Positions 1-9,335 of a stretch of 64,000 bases of DNA are shown piece by piece (the stretch's first letter is position 1; every line of letters starts with the position of its first letter). This stretch comes from Symbiodinium natans. Taxonomy: Eukaryota; Sar; Dinophyceae; Suessiales; Symbiodiniaceae. The position numbers and the translations under genes were made by a program. Under the pieces are notes generated by a model. It made no database searches and was not told where the DNA came from. It worked only from the letters and a program-made list of their open reading frames with translations. The DNA lies in assembly GCA_905221605.1 (NCBI GenBank), contig CAJNDS010000158.1, forward strand, positions 220,176 to 284,175, in the 5' to 3' direction.

Positions 1-608
1 TCTGGGTTCATGTCAGGCTGGCAACATGCGTTGCAGCCTGAGCTGCCTTTGGGAGGGCGCGGGACACCCCTAAACCTAAACCCTAAACCCCTAATCCTTA
101 AACCCAGGCTTAGGCCAACAGGGCAATGTATTCGGTTTCGGGTTTAGGGTTTAGGGTTTGGGGATGTGTAGGGTTTGGGGTGTAGGGTCTAGGGTATACA
201 ACTAAATATACCCCAACTGCCCTTTGAAACCCTCAAACCCTCACGTCCGCAAACCATCGCAAACCCTCAAGCCCTACGCGCTAAGACCCCGAGACCCCTC
301 CCTGATCCCCAGCTTTCTTTGCAAATCACCGCAGATCGCAACAGCCGAAGTCAACGGAGCCTTTATCTCTACACCCGTATAACCTGGAGCTGCAAACGTC
401 TCTTGCGCACGAACCTGCTTTCAGGGGGTGTAGCGTCTCGAGGCTTAGGGGTTTGGAGTTTAAGGGCTAAACCCTAAACCCTAAACTTTAGGGTGTAGGG
501 CTTGGAGCGCCGCAACAAGGGTCTCTCATCCCAAACCACTGATCCGTTTTGGAATATGACCTTGGGCTCCGCTAAGGCAGTGCCTTGGCACAACACAACC
601 CTAAACTC

Positions 609-707
609 GGGATGTTCCCCTGTATACGAACAGCTCCTTAGTAGCGATTCTAGTACCCTCCCAAAGAATCCCTACTAAGGAATTGTTAGTATAAGGGGTA
701 ACAGCCC
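609..707. mobile_element. MITE-like element, family A, copy 1
   Basis: About 99 bp with long imperfect terminal inverted repeats. The left arm starts GGGATGTTCCCCTGTATACG. The reverse complement of the right end starts GGGCTGTTACCCCTTATACT, and the match continues through CTTAGTAG. Four more copies (16196, 21850, 50045, 53830) share the arms. There is no coding capacity. It sits inside CCCTAAA sequence, so a target duplication cannot be read here. Confidence 0.7.
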
Positions 708-883
708 AACCCTAAACCCCTGAACCCAAAGCCCTCAACCCTAAGAGAATGTAGGGGGCGACAATGACGAGTATTCTAAGGGAGCCCTTGAGGTGTAACC
801 CTAAACCCTGAACCCTACACCCTAAACCCAAAACCCTAAACCCTAAACCCTAAACCGTAGGGGCAAAGGGTTCGATCACTCGA

Positions 884-962
884 AAACCAAGCCCAGCTGT
901 TTCGAGCCACCCAATGACGTCGCAGCTCGCAAGCGACTAGCGCCTTCTACCCAGACCCCTGG
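884..962 (-). CDS. Exon-like piece, unknown protein
   Basis: The minus strand reads without stops through FPGVWVEGASRLRAATSLGG and on through about eight more residues. It has CCCTAAA repeats on its left and TTTAGGG repeats on its right, the arrangement seen around most better-supported exons. It is too short to assign a family. Open length alone would not prove coding; composition and context support it modestly. Confidence 0.3.
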
Positions 963-1105
963 GAAGGGTTTAGGGTTTGGGGTTTAGGGTTTAGGGTTAG
1001 GGTTTAGGGTTTAGGGTTTAGGGTTCAGGGTTTAGGGTTTAGGGTTTAGGGTTTAGGGTTTAGGGTTTAGTTTTCAGGGTTTAGGGTTTAGGGTTTAGGG
1101 TCCAA
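963..1105. repeat. TTTAGGG array
   Basis: Mostly head-to-tail T3AG3 units with a few TTAGGG, TTTGGGG and TTTCAGGG variants. Confidence 0.95.
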
Positions 1106-1304
1106 AAAGTAGATGTCTTTTAGGGTTCCCAAGAATGGCCCAACAGTAGTACAGGGTACTCTTTGGGGGTTCTACTTGTTGGATCCTCCCAGAAATTCTG
1201 GATACCCTAAATCCTAAGATTCGATACGCCCAAAAACCCTAAACCCTAAACCCCACACCACCTTAGGGTTTAGGGTTTGGGGTTTAGGGTTTAGGGTTTA
1301 GGGT

Positions 1305-1400
1305 TTAGGGTTTAGGTGGCAAACCCGCAAAAAACAGCCCCCTCAGGTCGACCGCCGTAGCAGCGCTGGCCGCGAAAAACATCGGCCTCCCGCCCGGCAA
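1305..1400 (-). CDS. Weak exon-like piece
   Basis: Two minus-strand frames stay open here. One reads PMFFAASAATAVDLRGLFFA. The other, entered after an AG|G at GGGAG|GCCGATG, reads ADVFRGQRCYGGRPEGAVFC. The strand fits the rest of the window but the frame cannot be chosen. TTTAGGG lies on the left and CCCTAAA on the right, opposite to the usual arrangement. Confidence 0.2.
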   Translation of the reverse strand: MPGGRPMFFAASAATAVDLRGLFFAGLPPKP

Positions 1401-1502
1401 TGGTGAACAATCTGGATGTTGAATTGTAAGTTCTAAAGCCCTCAACCCTAAACCCCGAAGCCCTGAACCCTGAACCTTAAACTGCCACACAGACCCTGAA
1501 CA

Positions 1503-1566
1503 GAGGGACGGCCTCCAATCAAGAGCAACTGAACGGACTGCCGGAGCTTGGGGTTTGCCTCGGTGC
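1503..1566 (-). CDS. Exon-like piece, unknown protein
   Basis: The minus strand enters after GAAG|GCACC (AG|G) and reads TEANPKLRQSVQLLLIGGRP. CCCTAAA and CCCTGAA repeats flank it on the left and the long perfect TTTAGGG array on the right. Family not recognised. Confidence 0.35.
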
Positions 1567-1610
1567 CTTCAGTCGGTCAGCCATATACCCTGTTCAGTCT
1601 AGAGGCGAGG

Positions 1611-1748
1611 GTTTAGGGTTTAGGGTTTAGGGTTTAGGGTTTAGGGTTTAGGGTTTAGGGTTTAGGGTTTAGGGTTTAGGGTTTAGGGTTTAGGGTTTAG
1701 GGTTTAGGGTTTAGGGTTTAGGGTTTAGGGTTTAGGGTTTAGGGTTTA
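1611..1748. repeat. Perfect TTTAGGG array, about 19 units
   Basis: The longest uninterrupted perfect T3AG3 run in the left segment. It ends at GGTTTAAGG beside an exon-like piece. Confidence 0.97.
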
Positions 1749-1754
1749 AGGCTG

Positions 1755-1850
1755 TCATGGATGCAGCCCAGGAAGCGGAATGAACTTTGTGGTCGTTGCC
1801 CAGGCGTGACCTGTCGGCAGGACCGCACTTGAGCTCATGCTGCATCTTGA
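1755..1850 (-). CDS. Exon-like piece, unknown protein
   Basis: Minus-strand reading MQHELKCGPADRSRLGNDHK continues to SASWAASMTA. A possible acceptor, CTCAAG, precedes the ATG. It is flanked by TTTAGGG on the left and CCCTAAA on the right, so the usual exon arrangement is reversed here. Function unknown. Confidence 0.3.
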   Translation of the reverse strand, partial: SRCSMSSSAVLPTGHAWATTTKFIPLPGLHP

Positions 1851-1934
1851 GTAGAGTCTAGGGATACCCTTCACCGTAAACCCTAAACCCTGAACCCTAA
1901 ACCTCTCTATCAGATGATAACTTAAAACTTAATG

Positions 1935-2175
1935 AATTCGTGGTTCATGGCCGAAAACTCGTTGTTCATGGCCGAAAACTCGTGGTTCATGGCTGCAAAC
2001 TCGTGGTTCATGGCCGAAACCTCGTGGTTCATGGCCGCAAACTCGTGGTTCATTGCCGAAAACTCGTGGTTCATGGCCGAAAACTCCCGAAACTCGTGGT
2101 TCATGGCCGAAAGTGATTCGAAAAGTTGGCCATGAGTCTCGAAGAGCTGGCCATGAACCACCAAGAGCTGGCCAT
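1935..2175. repeat. 21-bp minisatellite that inverts at about 2125
   Basis: Units of about 21 bp around GTTCATGGCCGAAAACTCGT run from 1940 to 2115. The same GGCCATGAAC word then continues in the opposite orientation, with 24-bp spacing, to about 2175. Because 21 is a multiple of three, the minus strand stays open and reads a heptad repeat, (S/A)AMNHEF. Whether this is translated is unknown. Confidence 0.85.
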
Positions 2176-2189
2176 GAACCACGAACGGG

Positions 2190-2400
2190 TTTCAGGACCT
2201 CAAGGCCTGCGGTTTGGGATTTGAGGGCCTCAAAGGCTCGCGTTTAGGTTATCAGGGCCTCAAGGCCTGTGGGTTTGGGTTTCAAGGCCTCAAGGCCTTG
2301 CGTTTGGCCTCAAGGCCTGGGATTTAGGGTTTCAGGCCCTCAAGGCCAGGCGTTTAAGTTTAGTGTTTCAGGGCCTCAAGCCCTGGGGTTTAGGGTTTCG
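2190..2400. repeat. GGCCTCAAGGCC minisatellite
   Basis: Degenerate units of about 35-40 bp built on TCAGGGCCTCAAGGCCTG followed by a GGGTTTGGGTTT-like stretch. CCTCAAGG near-palindromes recur six or seven times. The telomere-like part of each unit suggests the minisatellite grew from repeat-flanked sequence. Confidence 0.75.
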
Positions 2401-2667
2401 GGTTCTTAAGGGAAGGGCATGTAACCGAAGGTTCCCTGATACTCCCTACTCCCTAAGCTTCCCTAAGGTTCCCTAGGTACCTACCCCCCATGAACCCCCC
2501 TAACCCTAAACCCTAAACCATTAACCCTCCCTTGAGAACCCCATAGCACAAGGAATCATCATAAGGGTAAGTTCCCTTGGTTCCCTTGTGAGTAGCTCTA
2601 TTCCCACATGGTTCCATCCCCCCCCACCCCACCACTAAGCCCTTATAAGGACCTCTAGAACAAAAAC

Positions 2668-2735
2668 CGGTTTAGGGTTTAGGGTTTAGGGTTTAGGGTT
2701 TAGGGTTTAGGGCTTAGGGCTTAGGGCTTAGGGTG
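2668..2735. repeat. TTTAGGG array with GCTTAGG variants
   Basis: Five perfect TTTAGGG units followed by CTTAGGG variants. A similar mixed array lies at 2833-2885 on the other side of the exon-like piece at 2743. Confidence 0.9.
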
Positions 2736-2742
2736 CTTGATG

Positions 2743-2825
2743 CACCGAGGCTTTGCATGAAGCCGCTGATCATGGCAGCATCCCTCGCGGTGGACAGTGC
2801 GCTGGGAGTAGTTTCTGGGCCACAG
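2743..2825 (-). CDS. Exon-like piece, unknown protein
   Basis: The minus strand reads PETTPSALSTARDAAMISGF and then MQSLGASS. TTTAGGG-type arrays flank both sides in the same orientation. Other minus frames are also open for part of the way, so frame and boundaries are uncertain. Confidence 0.28.
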
Positions 2826-3329
2826 CGAAATGAGGGTTTAGGGTTTAGGGTTTAGGGCTTAGGGCTTAGGGCTTAGGGTTTAGGGCTTCGGGTTAAGAGA
2901 CCCCAAATGGTTAGGATTCCCTTATAACAGGGACCTCCCATAAGGTACCCCTAATTGCGGAAACTCCCAAATGAGGGAAATCGGATCTCAGCCTGGAGCG
3001 TTGCGGCGGAACCCGAATTCCTGAACTCGTAAACTCCATAAGGATTAGGGTTTAGGCTGCTTGAACCCCTGAGACTACCAGCCCTGAACCCTCAACCCCT
3101 GAAGCTCTAAAAGCCTTGCAACCTAAACCCTAAAGCCCCCTCCAAAAAAATGAAGACAGATAAAAATGATCATAGCCCTAAACCCTAAGCCCTAAACCCT
3201 AAGCCCTAAACCCTAAACCCTAGACCCTAAAGCCCAACAAAAAAATCAGAACCCCAAGCTCCAAACTAAACTGAGACTTCTGCCTCGCATGTTATAAAGA
3301 CGATGATCATTGCCCGGCGGGGGAGGTGT

Positions 3330-3425
3330 TTGGGTTTCGGGTTTCGGGTTTCGGGTTTCGGGTTTAGGGTTTAGGGTTTAGGGTTTAGGGTTTAAGGTTT
3401 AGGGTTTAGGGTTTAGGGTTTAGGG
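3330..3425. repeat. TTTCGGG then TTTAGGG array
   Basis: Starts with four TTTCGGG units, a variant heptamer, and continues as TTTAGGG. Confidence 0.9.
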
Positions 3426-3426
3426 C

Positions 3427-3553
3427 ATACAGAGCTTACCGCCGATGATCCTGTGTCAGGGGCTATCCGGCACAAGGACTGCACGCTCGTTTTAGACCAC
3501 CATGAGAATTCAGAGTCTGAGCCCTGGAAGGCCCCTCAGCCCGCGAAACCCCC
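3427..3553 (+). CDS. Possible plus-strand exon-like piece
   Basis: Following CATACAG, the plus strand reads ELTADDPVSGAIRHKDCTLV and continues for about 19 residues to APQPAK. It lies between a TTTAGGG array (left) and CCCTAAA units (right). In the usual layout that makes this the inside of a minus-strand intron, so it may be an open frame by chance or a gene on the other strand. Confidence 0.25.
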
Positions 3554-3900
3554 AAGCCCCTAAACCCTAAACCCTAAACTCTAGACCCTAAACCCTAAAC
3601 CATAAACCCCAAACACTAAAGCCTAAACCTAAACCCTAAGCCCAAAGCCCTAAACCCTCAACCCTAAACCCTAAAAAGTGTGTACGGTTAAAGCGCCGCT
3701 GGCACCCTGAACCTGAACCCTACCAAAGGTCTACTTTCCGCTTGCTGCGAGCCTCACTCCGAGCAATGCTCCTTGGGAGCAAGCCGTGCGCAGGGCTGAC
3801 AGGGGGGGGGCACCTGAAGCCGGAAATCCTAAAGGTTTAGGGTTTAGGGTTTAGGTTTTAGGGTTTAGGGCTTAGGGTTTCAGGGTACCACCCCCCCCCC

Positions 3901-4000
3901 NNNNNNNNNNNNNNNNNNNNNNNNNNNNNNNNNNNNNNNNNNNNNNNNNNNNNNNNNNNNNNNNNNNNNNNNNNNNNNNNNNNNNNNNNNNNNNNNNNNN
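3901..4000. other. Assembly gap of 100 N
   Basis: Exactly 100 N, preceded by a run of ten C. The sequence changes character across it, from GC-rich telomere mosaic to AT-rich tandem repeat, so adjacency of the two sides is not proven. Confidence 0.99.
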
Positions 4001-4600
4001 TTTTCTTTCAAAATTTTAAGGATTTTAAGGATTTTAAGGATTTTAAGGATTTTAAGAAATTTAAAAGGCCTTAAATTCCTTAAACTCCTTAAAATTTTGA
4101 AAGGCCCGGGCTTTCAAAATTTTAAGGATTTTAAGGATTTGAAGGATTTTTAAAATTTTAAATGGGCCTGCCTCTTTCCGGAAAATAATTTAATTTTCTT
4201 TCAAAATTTTAAGGATTCTAAGGATTTTAAGGATTTTAAGAAATTTAAAAGGCGTTAAAATCCTTAAAATTTTGAAAGCCCCAACCTTTCAAAATTTTAA
4301 GGATTTTAAGGATTTTAAGGATTTTTAAAATTTTAAATGGGCCTGCCTCTTTCCGGAAAATGATTTAATTTTCTTTGAAAATTTTAAGTATTTTAAGGAT
4401 TTTAAGAATTTAAAATGCCTTAAATTCCTTAAAATCCTTAAAATATTGAAAGGTCCGGGCTTTCAAAATTTTAAGGGTTTTCAGGATTTTAAGGATTTTA
4501 AAATTTTAAATGGGCCTGACTTTTCCGGAAAATAGATTCATTTTCCAATAGTTTTTCTGAGTTTAATTTTTTGTTATTTAAATGGGCCTGACCCTTTCTG
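4001..4600. repeat. AT-rich tandem repeat, period about 175 bp
   Basis: Each unit carries GGGCCTGCCTCTTTCCGGAAAA followed by strings of AAGGATTTT. The GGGCCTG word recurs near 4164, 4339, 4512 and 4583, so the last unit is shortened. Inside each unit TTTTAAGGATTTTAAGG (about 10 bp period) is repeated and then mirrored by CCTTAAAATCCTTAAA, giving foldback potential. No gene seen from 4001 to 4860. Confidence 0.85.
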
Positions 4601-4984
4601 GAAAATACTTGAATATTAGTTTAAAATTTGATAGATTTTAAGGAAACTAGGGGCATTTCAATATTTGGAAAGGCCATGAAGTTCCATGGGTACGTTATAT
4701 TTTTGGATTTTTGTTTGTAGTTTTTAGCAAATAAACCATTTAAGTTTTTTTTGCAATTTTCCTGAAATTCTGAAAGCCTAGGCCTTACAAGAAAAATTAA
4801 AAAAAAACAGCAACACAAATACTCATTTAAAATATGTAAATGCGCTTCTTAGTCCTTTTAAAAAAGAACATTTTGTTTTGTTAATTCATAAGGCTTGTAA
4901 AAAAAGCCGGGGGTCCGGGGACGAGCGTTAACAAAAGCATTCCCCTTGAATATTTCTCCCGCGAAACTTTTCTCCCGCGAATTT

Positions 4985-5165
4985 TGGCGGGAGAAATTCC
5001 CGCTAGCTCTCCCTTGAGTTTTTTCTGGTTTTCCCGTGGTTTCCCTTTGATGTTTTTTTTGGTTTCCCTTCAGTTTCCCGTGAGAGTCAAATCTTCCTTT
5101 TACTGTTCCCTTGGACTTCCCTTTGAACTTCCCTTGGTTTTCCCTCGGATCCCCTTCGAAATTAA
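4985..5165. repeat. Low-complexity TTCCCTTGG-rich stretch
   Basis: Degenerate repeats of words like TTTTCCCTTGGTTTCCC, about 12-18 bp apart. They hold an open minus-strand frame (to 4858) rich in Lys, Gly and Asn, best explained by the repeat. Not called as a gene. Confidence 0.6.
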
Positions 5166-5262
5166 AACGTATCCCGCGAGAAATCTCGCAAGACTTCAAA
5201 AATAAGGGCTTCCTTTTCCCACGGGATTTCCCGCGAAGCAGGCCGTAGGCCCCGAGCTGTGG

Positions 5263-5675
5263 CTGTAGTCTGCAGGCCCCCGAGCTCTCTGACTGTAGAG
5301 TCTCCAGGCCCTCGGGCTCGCTGTAGTCACCAGGGTCCCGGGCTGTCTGGCTGTAGTCTGCAGGCCCCCGAGCTCTCTGACTCCCCCGGTCTCTTTCGCT
5401 GTAGTCACCAGGCCCCCGGGCTGTCTGGCTGTAGTCTGCAGGCCCCCCAGCTCTCTGACTGTAGTCTCCAGCCCCCCGGGCTCTCGCGCTGCAGTCACCA
5501 GGGTCCCGGGCTGTCTGGCTGTAGTCTCCAGCCCCCCGAGCTCTCTGACTGTAGTCTCCAGGCCCCCGGTCTTTCTCGCTGTAGTCACCAGGCCCCCGGG
5601 CTGTCTGGCTGTAGTCTGCAGGCCCCCGAGCTCTCTGACTGTAGTCTCCAGCCCCCCGGGCTCTCGTGCTTGCTT
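5263..5675. repeat. 30-bp minisatellite in 90-bp higher-order units
   Basis: Three 30-bp monomers alternate: CTGTAGTCTGCAGG, CTGTAGTCTCCAGC and CTG(T/C)AGTCACCAGG types. Matching monomers return at 5263, 5351, 5429, 5519 and 5609, spacings near 90 bp with one 12-bp shortening. Since 30 is a multiple of three, both strands stay open; the plus strand reads ten-residue repeats such as CSLQAPELSD. The plus frame runs 5259-5714 and ends in a hydrophobic tail. Coding is possible but unproven. Confidence 0.9.
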
Positions 5676-5689
5676 GGGTTTATATTGTT

Positions 5690-6500
5690 TTTTTACTTAA
5701 TTAGATTGACTTAAGTAATTTAAATAAGTTAAAGAATTTAAGTATCGAAATTTATTTAAATAATTAAATAACATAAATATGACGGGCAGGTTTCGGATTT
5801 AAATTACTTAAGTTATTTAATTCGGCCTGGAATTAAATAATGTGAATAATTTGTAAATAATATCAACAATTTACATAATTTAAATAATTGAAATAGTTTA
5901 AATAATTTAAATATTTTAAATAATTTAAATAATTTAAATCCGAAAAGGGGGGGACCACCCCCCCCTGCCCCCTAAGACTTAAATAATTCAAATAACTTAA
6001 ATCCGAAACCTCCCCGTCTTATTTACACTTTTTAAATTATTCAATTCTGGGGAGGGGGGGTGGTCCCCCCCCCCTTTCGGATTTAAATCATTTTTATTAT
6101 TTAAACTATTTAAATTCTTTAAATCGCCTGGGAATCAAATAATTTAAATTTGAATATGACGGGCAGGTTTCGGATTTAAAATATTTAAATTATCGAATTC
6201 GGCCGGGATTTAAATAATTTAAATAATTTAAACAATTATTTAAGGCTTCGAACGGATTTAAATTATTTACATAATTTCAATAATTTCAATAATTTAAATC
6301 CGAAAAGGGGGGGGGGGCCACCCGCTGCCCCCTAAGGATTAAACAATTTAAATAATTTATATCCGAAACCTCCCCGTCTTATTTAAATTATTTAATTATT
6401 TAATTCTGGGGAGGGGGGGTGGCCCCCCCCCCCTTTCGGATTTAAATTTTTAAAATTATTAGATTGTTTAAAATATTTGAATTATTTAAATTATGGCACG
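5690..6500. repeat. AT-rich block with two G/C-armed foldbacks
   Basis: TTTAAATAATTTAAAT-type sequence interrupted by paired G and C runs. In the first foldback, ATTTAAATCCGAAAAGGGGG near 5933-5955 is matched by its reverse complement near 6062-6088. The second repeats this at about 6295-6320 and 6420-6445. GACGGGCAGGTTTCGGATTT recurs at about 5780 and 6158, so the block is a tandem duplication of roughly 360-378 bp. No gene. Confidence 0.85.
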
Positions 6501-6548
6501 GCTCTACTGACACATATTCCGCGGAAAGATTGTCATGTTTTTGGTGAA

Positions 6549-6701
6549 ATTTACGAACACTTACCCCCCGATAAGCAAGATCTTGGAACCACTCCGCGTA
6601 CTCAGCCTTTAAGAGTTTAAGGGGGTTTCAAATTCAGGGATACTTATATTTGCTCCTTTAAACTTACGAACACTTACCCCCCGATAAGCAAGACTTGGAA
6701 C
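6549..6701. repeat. Direct repeat of about 40 bp
   Basis: ACGAACACTTACCCCCCGAT followed by AAGCAAGA and TTGGAACC occurs at about 6551 and 6664 with one small indel. Flanking sequence to 6900 shows nothing recognisable. Confidence 0.8.
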
Positions 6702-6902
6702 CTGCAGACAACAACAAACAGGTCTGTCGCAAAACCGCGACCATTGATACATACCCCCTGTAACGGGGTATGTCGCGTATGTGGGCCGCGGCCCGGTTAC
6801 AAGCAATTAATATTGGCACGCGGCCATTTGTTTGCAAGAAACAGGGGTCTGCATACCGCAGCAAAACATAAACACATGATGACGATGCGAACAACTGACT
6901 AG

Positions 6903-7060
6903 ATGATGAAGATGATGAGGATGAACAAGATCAAGGAGCTGATGAAGATGATGAAGATGATGAAGATGATGATGCTGCTGGGAAAGCTTTATGCAATTGA
7001 TGCAGTGAAGTTATGCCAGTACAATGAAAGGACTCATGCAGATGAAGAGTGTGATGACAA
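6903..7060. repeat. GAT/GAA-rich trinucleotide stretch
   Basis: Imperfect GATGATGAAGATGATGAGGA repeats, densest at 6903-6975. Frames through it give Met/Lys or Asp/Glu strings and are not called as genes. Confidence 0.8.
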
Positions 7061-7067
7061 TGATGAT

Positions 7068-7361
7068 AGAGCTTTGCGCTTTATTTTGTCACCCCGTCTC
7101 CTTGCTTCCTGTCTCTTCTCTTCTTTCCAGTACCCTTCCAGAAAAATGGCATCCTTGTTCTCTCGCCTCTCTCACTTCCCTTTCCCTTCTCTCTTTCTGT
7201 TACTTTTTGACTGATGAACAACAAGAAAGAAACTTGCAGGATGAAACAGTGGCAGGGTAAGCAGACGTTGCGCGTGGACCTTGCCGTACTTCATCATATC
7301 CCTCTTCTCGGCCCATCTCTTCTGCTCTTTTCCTTACTCTTCTCCTTTTCATAATTATTCC
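7068..7361. repeat. Duplicated block, copy A, left part
   Basis: From AGAGCTTTGCGCTTTATTTT to CATAATTATTCC, nearly identical to 11442-11735 and a diverged relative of about 10270-10582. It is pyrimidine-rich with CTTTCTCTCCC-like words and has no convincing reading frame. In copy A it is cut from its continuation at 8117 by the element at 7370-8108. Confidence 0.9.
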
Positions 7362-7369
7362 TCTTTAGT
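7362..7369. repeat. Target-site duplication, left
   Basis: TCTTTAGT, identical to 8109-8116 on the far side of the 739-bp element. The unoccupied site is present once at 10583-10590 (identical) and at 11736-11743 (TCGTTAGT, one mismatch). Confidence 0.9.
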
Positions 7370-8108
7370 TTATCTAAGTTCTAGAGATATGTGGGGTATG
7401 GTTTCTAGTCCAGCTAGAGGGGTCTAGACGTCAGGGCTTTGACGGGGCGACGATGGGATGACGACGGCGCGACGACGGGGTGGCGACGGGGCGACGACGG
7501 TGTGACGACGGCGCGACGACAGGGTGCGACGACAGGGTGCGACGGCGCGACGACGGGCTGACGACGGGGGGACGACGGCTGTCGCGCCGTCGTCGCGCCG
7601 TCGTCGCGCCGTCGTCGCGCCGTCGTCGCGCCGTCGTCCCGCCGTCGTCCCGCCGTCGTCCCGCCGTCGTCCCGCCGTCGTCCAGCCGTCGTCCCGCCGT
7701 CGTCCCGCCGTCATAAGGCCTAGTTTGGGCTTAAACTAGGCCTTATGACGGGAAATAAGGCCTAGTTTGGGCTAAATAAGGCCTAGTTTGGGCTTAAACT
7801 AGGCCTTATGACGGCGTGACGACGGCGCGACGACGGCGCGACGACGACGCGACGACGGCTCGACGACGGCGCGACAGCCGTCGTCCCCCCGTCGTCCCTC
7901 CGTCGTCCCCCCGTCGTCCCCCCCGTCGTCCTGCCGGCGTCCTGCCGTCGTCCCCCCGTCATCCTGCCGTCGTCCCTCTGTCGTCTTGCCCTCGTCCCTC
8001 CGTCGTCCCACCATCGTCCCTCCGTCGTCCCACCGTCGTCCCTCCGTCGTTTTGCCGTCGTCCTACTTTTGTTGTGTGGACTAACACATATCTTTAGAAC
8101 TTAGATAA
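7370..8108. mobile_element. Non-autonomous DNA transposon carrying an 11-bp satellite
   Basis: It has 22-bp terminal inverted repeats (7370-7391, beginning TTATCTAAGTTCTAGAGATA, and 8087-8108) that match at 21 of 22 positions, plus an exact 8-bp target duplication TCTTTAGT. Two paralogous empty sites confirm the insertion. The inside is almost wholly an 11-bp minisatellite, GCCGTCGTCGC and its complement, in inverted blocks: CGACGACGG from 7440 to 7579, complement 7580-7712, a palindromic spacer, then the same again 7812-7875 and 7876-8062. No transposase is present, so it must be mobilised in trans if active. An 8-bp duplication fits hAT or P-type elements. The internal structure recalls foldback elements, but family assignment is open. 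Confidence 0.85.
7707..7816. repeat. Palindromic spacer inside the element
   Basis: AAGGCCTAGTTTGGGC is followed by its inverted match TTAAACTAGGCCTT, twice, with an extra half copy between. The palindromes sit at the junction of oppositely oriented satellite blocks, so the whole 7440-8062 interior can fold back. Confidence 0.85.
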
Positions 8109-8116
8109 TCTTTAGT
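8109..8116. repeat. Target-site duplication, right
   Basis: TCTTTAGT, immediately outside the right inverted repeat; the pre-insertion sequence resumes with TGTTCTTATCTGG. Confidence 0.9.
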
Positions 8117-9086
8117 TGTTCTTATCTGGAAAAGAAAGAGGGAAGGGAGAGATAAGGGAGGGAGGATAGATAAAGAAGAGTGCCATCTTCTCTGCGCCTT
8201 GTTTTGTCTCTCCCCTTTCTCTATTCATCTCTCTTCTATTCTTTTCTTTGCTGTTCTATTGAAATTGGATTCCCTGTATCTCTCCTCTGTCCTTCTCTCT
8301 CGCTCCTCTTCTCCTGTTCCCCTCTAAACGATTGCTCTTTACAGATAGGTGCCCTCCCTCCTCTTCAGGAAATCTCTTTTCGCTTATTTTGCTTTTTGAA
8401 GCGAATAAAACAACGGATAAGAGAGGAAAGGGAATGACTAAGTAAAGACAGGAGCTCTTCAATAGGTGCCCTCCCTCCTCTTCAGGAAATCTCTTTTCCC
8501 TTATTTTGCTTTTTGAAGCGAAGAAAACAACAGATAAGAAGAGAGGAAAGGGAATGACTAAGTAAAGAGAGGAGCTCTTCAATTTCCCTCCCTATATCTG
8601 ATGTTACTTTTCCTTCTTGGGCGGTGCCCTTCTTTCTCCCTTGAAGATGCAGAAAACGATCAGGAAGGACACCCGTTCCATCGCCCATATATAGACAGAG
8701 ATAAATCATGAGCATCAGCTGGGTTTGCTGCCGATCCAAAATGGGCGTCCCTTTTAATCGCTTTCTGTGTCTTGAAACGAGCAAAAGGGGCACCCGTACT
8801 AAGTGTTTTCTTGTGGTGTCCCTTTTCTTCGCTTGAAGATGCAGAAAACGATCCAAAAAGGACACCCGTTCCATCGCCCATATATGGGGAGAGAGATAAA
8901 TCATGAGCATCAGCTGGGTTTGCTGCCAATCCAAAATGGGCGCCCCTTTTAATCGCTTGCTGTGTCTTCAAACGAGCAAAAGGGACACCCTAAGTGTTTT
9001 CTTGTGGTGTCCCTTTTCTTCGCTTGAAGATGCAGAAAACGATCTAAAAGGACACCTGTTCCATCGCCCATATATAGGGAGAGAGA

Positions 9087-9123
<37 letters not shown>

Positions 9124-9296
9124 TGAGCATCAGCTGGGTTGGCTGCCAATCCAAAACGGGCGTCCCTTTTAATCGCTTTCTGTGTCTTCAAACGAGCAAA
9201 AGGGACACCCTAAGTGCTTTCTTGTGGGGTGTCCCTTTTCCTCGCTTGAAGATGCAGAAAACGATCAAAAAAGGACACCCATTCCATCGCCCATAC

Positions 9297-9335
<39 letters not shown>

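Larger units (their letters stand above)
1..3900. other. Telomere-type repeat mosaic, left segment
   Basis: Short runs of TTTAGGG and CCCTAAA, with variants such as CCCTGAA and GGGTTTCGG, alternate with unique stretches of 50-200 bp. Orientation switches many times, so this is interstitial repeat and not a chromosome end. Exon-like pieces and minisatellites inside it are listed separately. The rest (about 1-600, 710-880, 2400-2660, 2880-3330, 3560-3890) shows nothing beyond degenerate repeat and unassigned unique sequence. Confidence 0.8.

Noticed and set aside
1-250. Chromosome-end telomere
   Set aside because: Units are short, degenerate and in both orientations, with unique sequence between; no long terminal array is present.
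7424-8097. Five overlapping open frames of 71-96 codons on both strands, Arg/Ser/Val-rich
   Set aside because: They are translations of the 11-bp GCCGTCGTCGC satellite; three periods make 33 bases, so every frame stays open.
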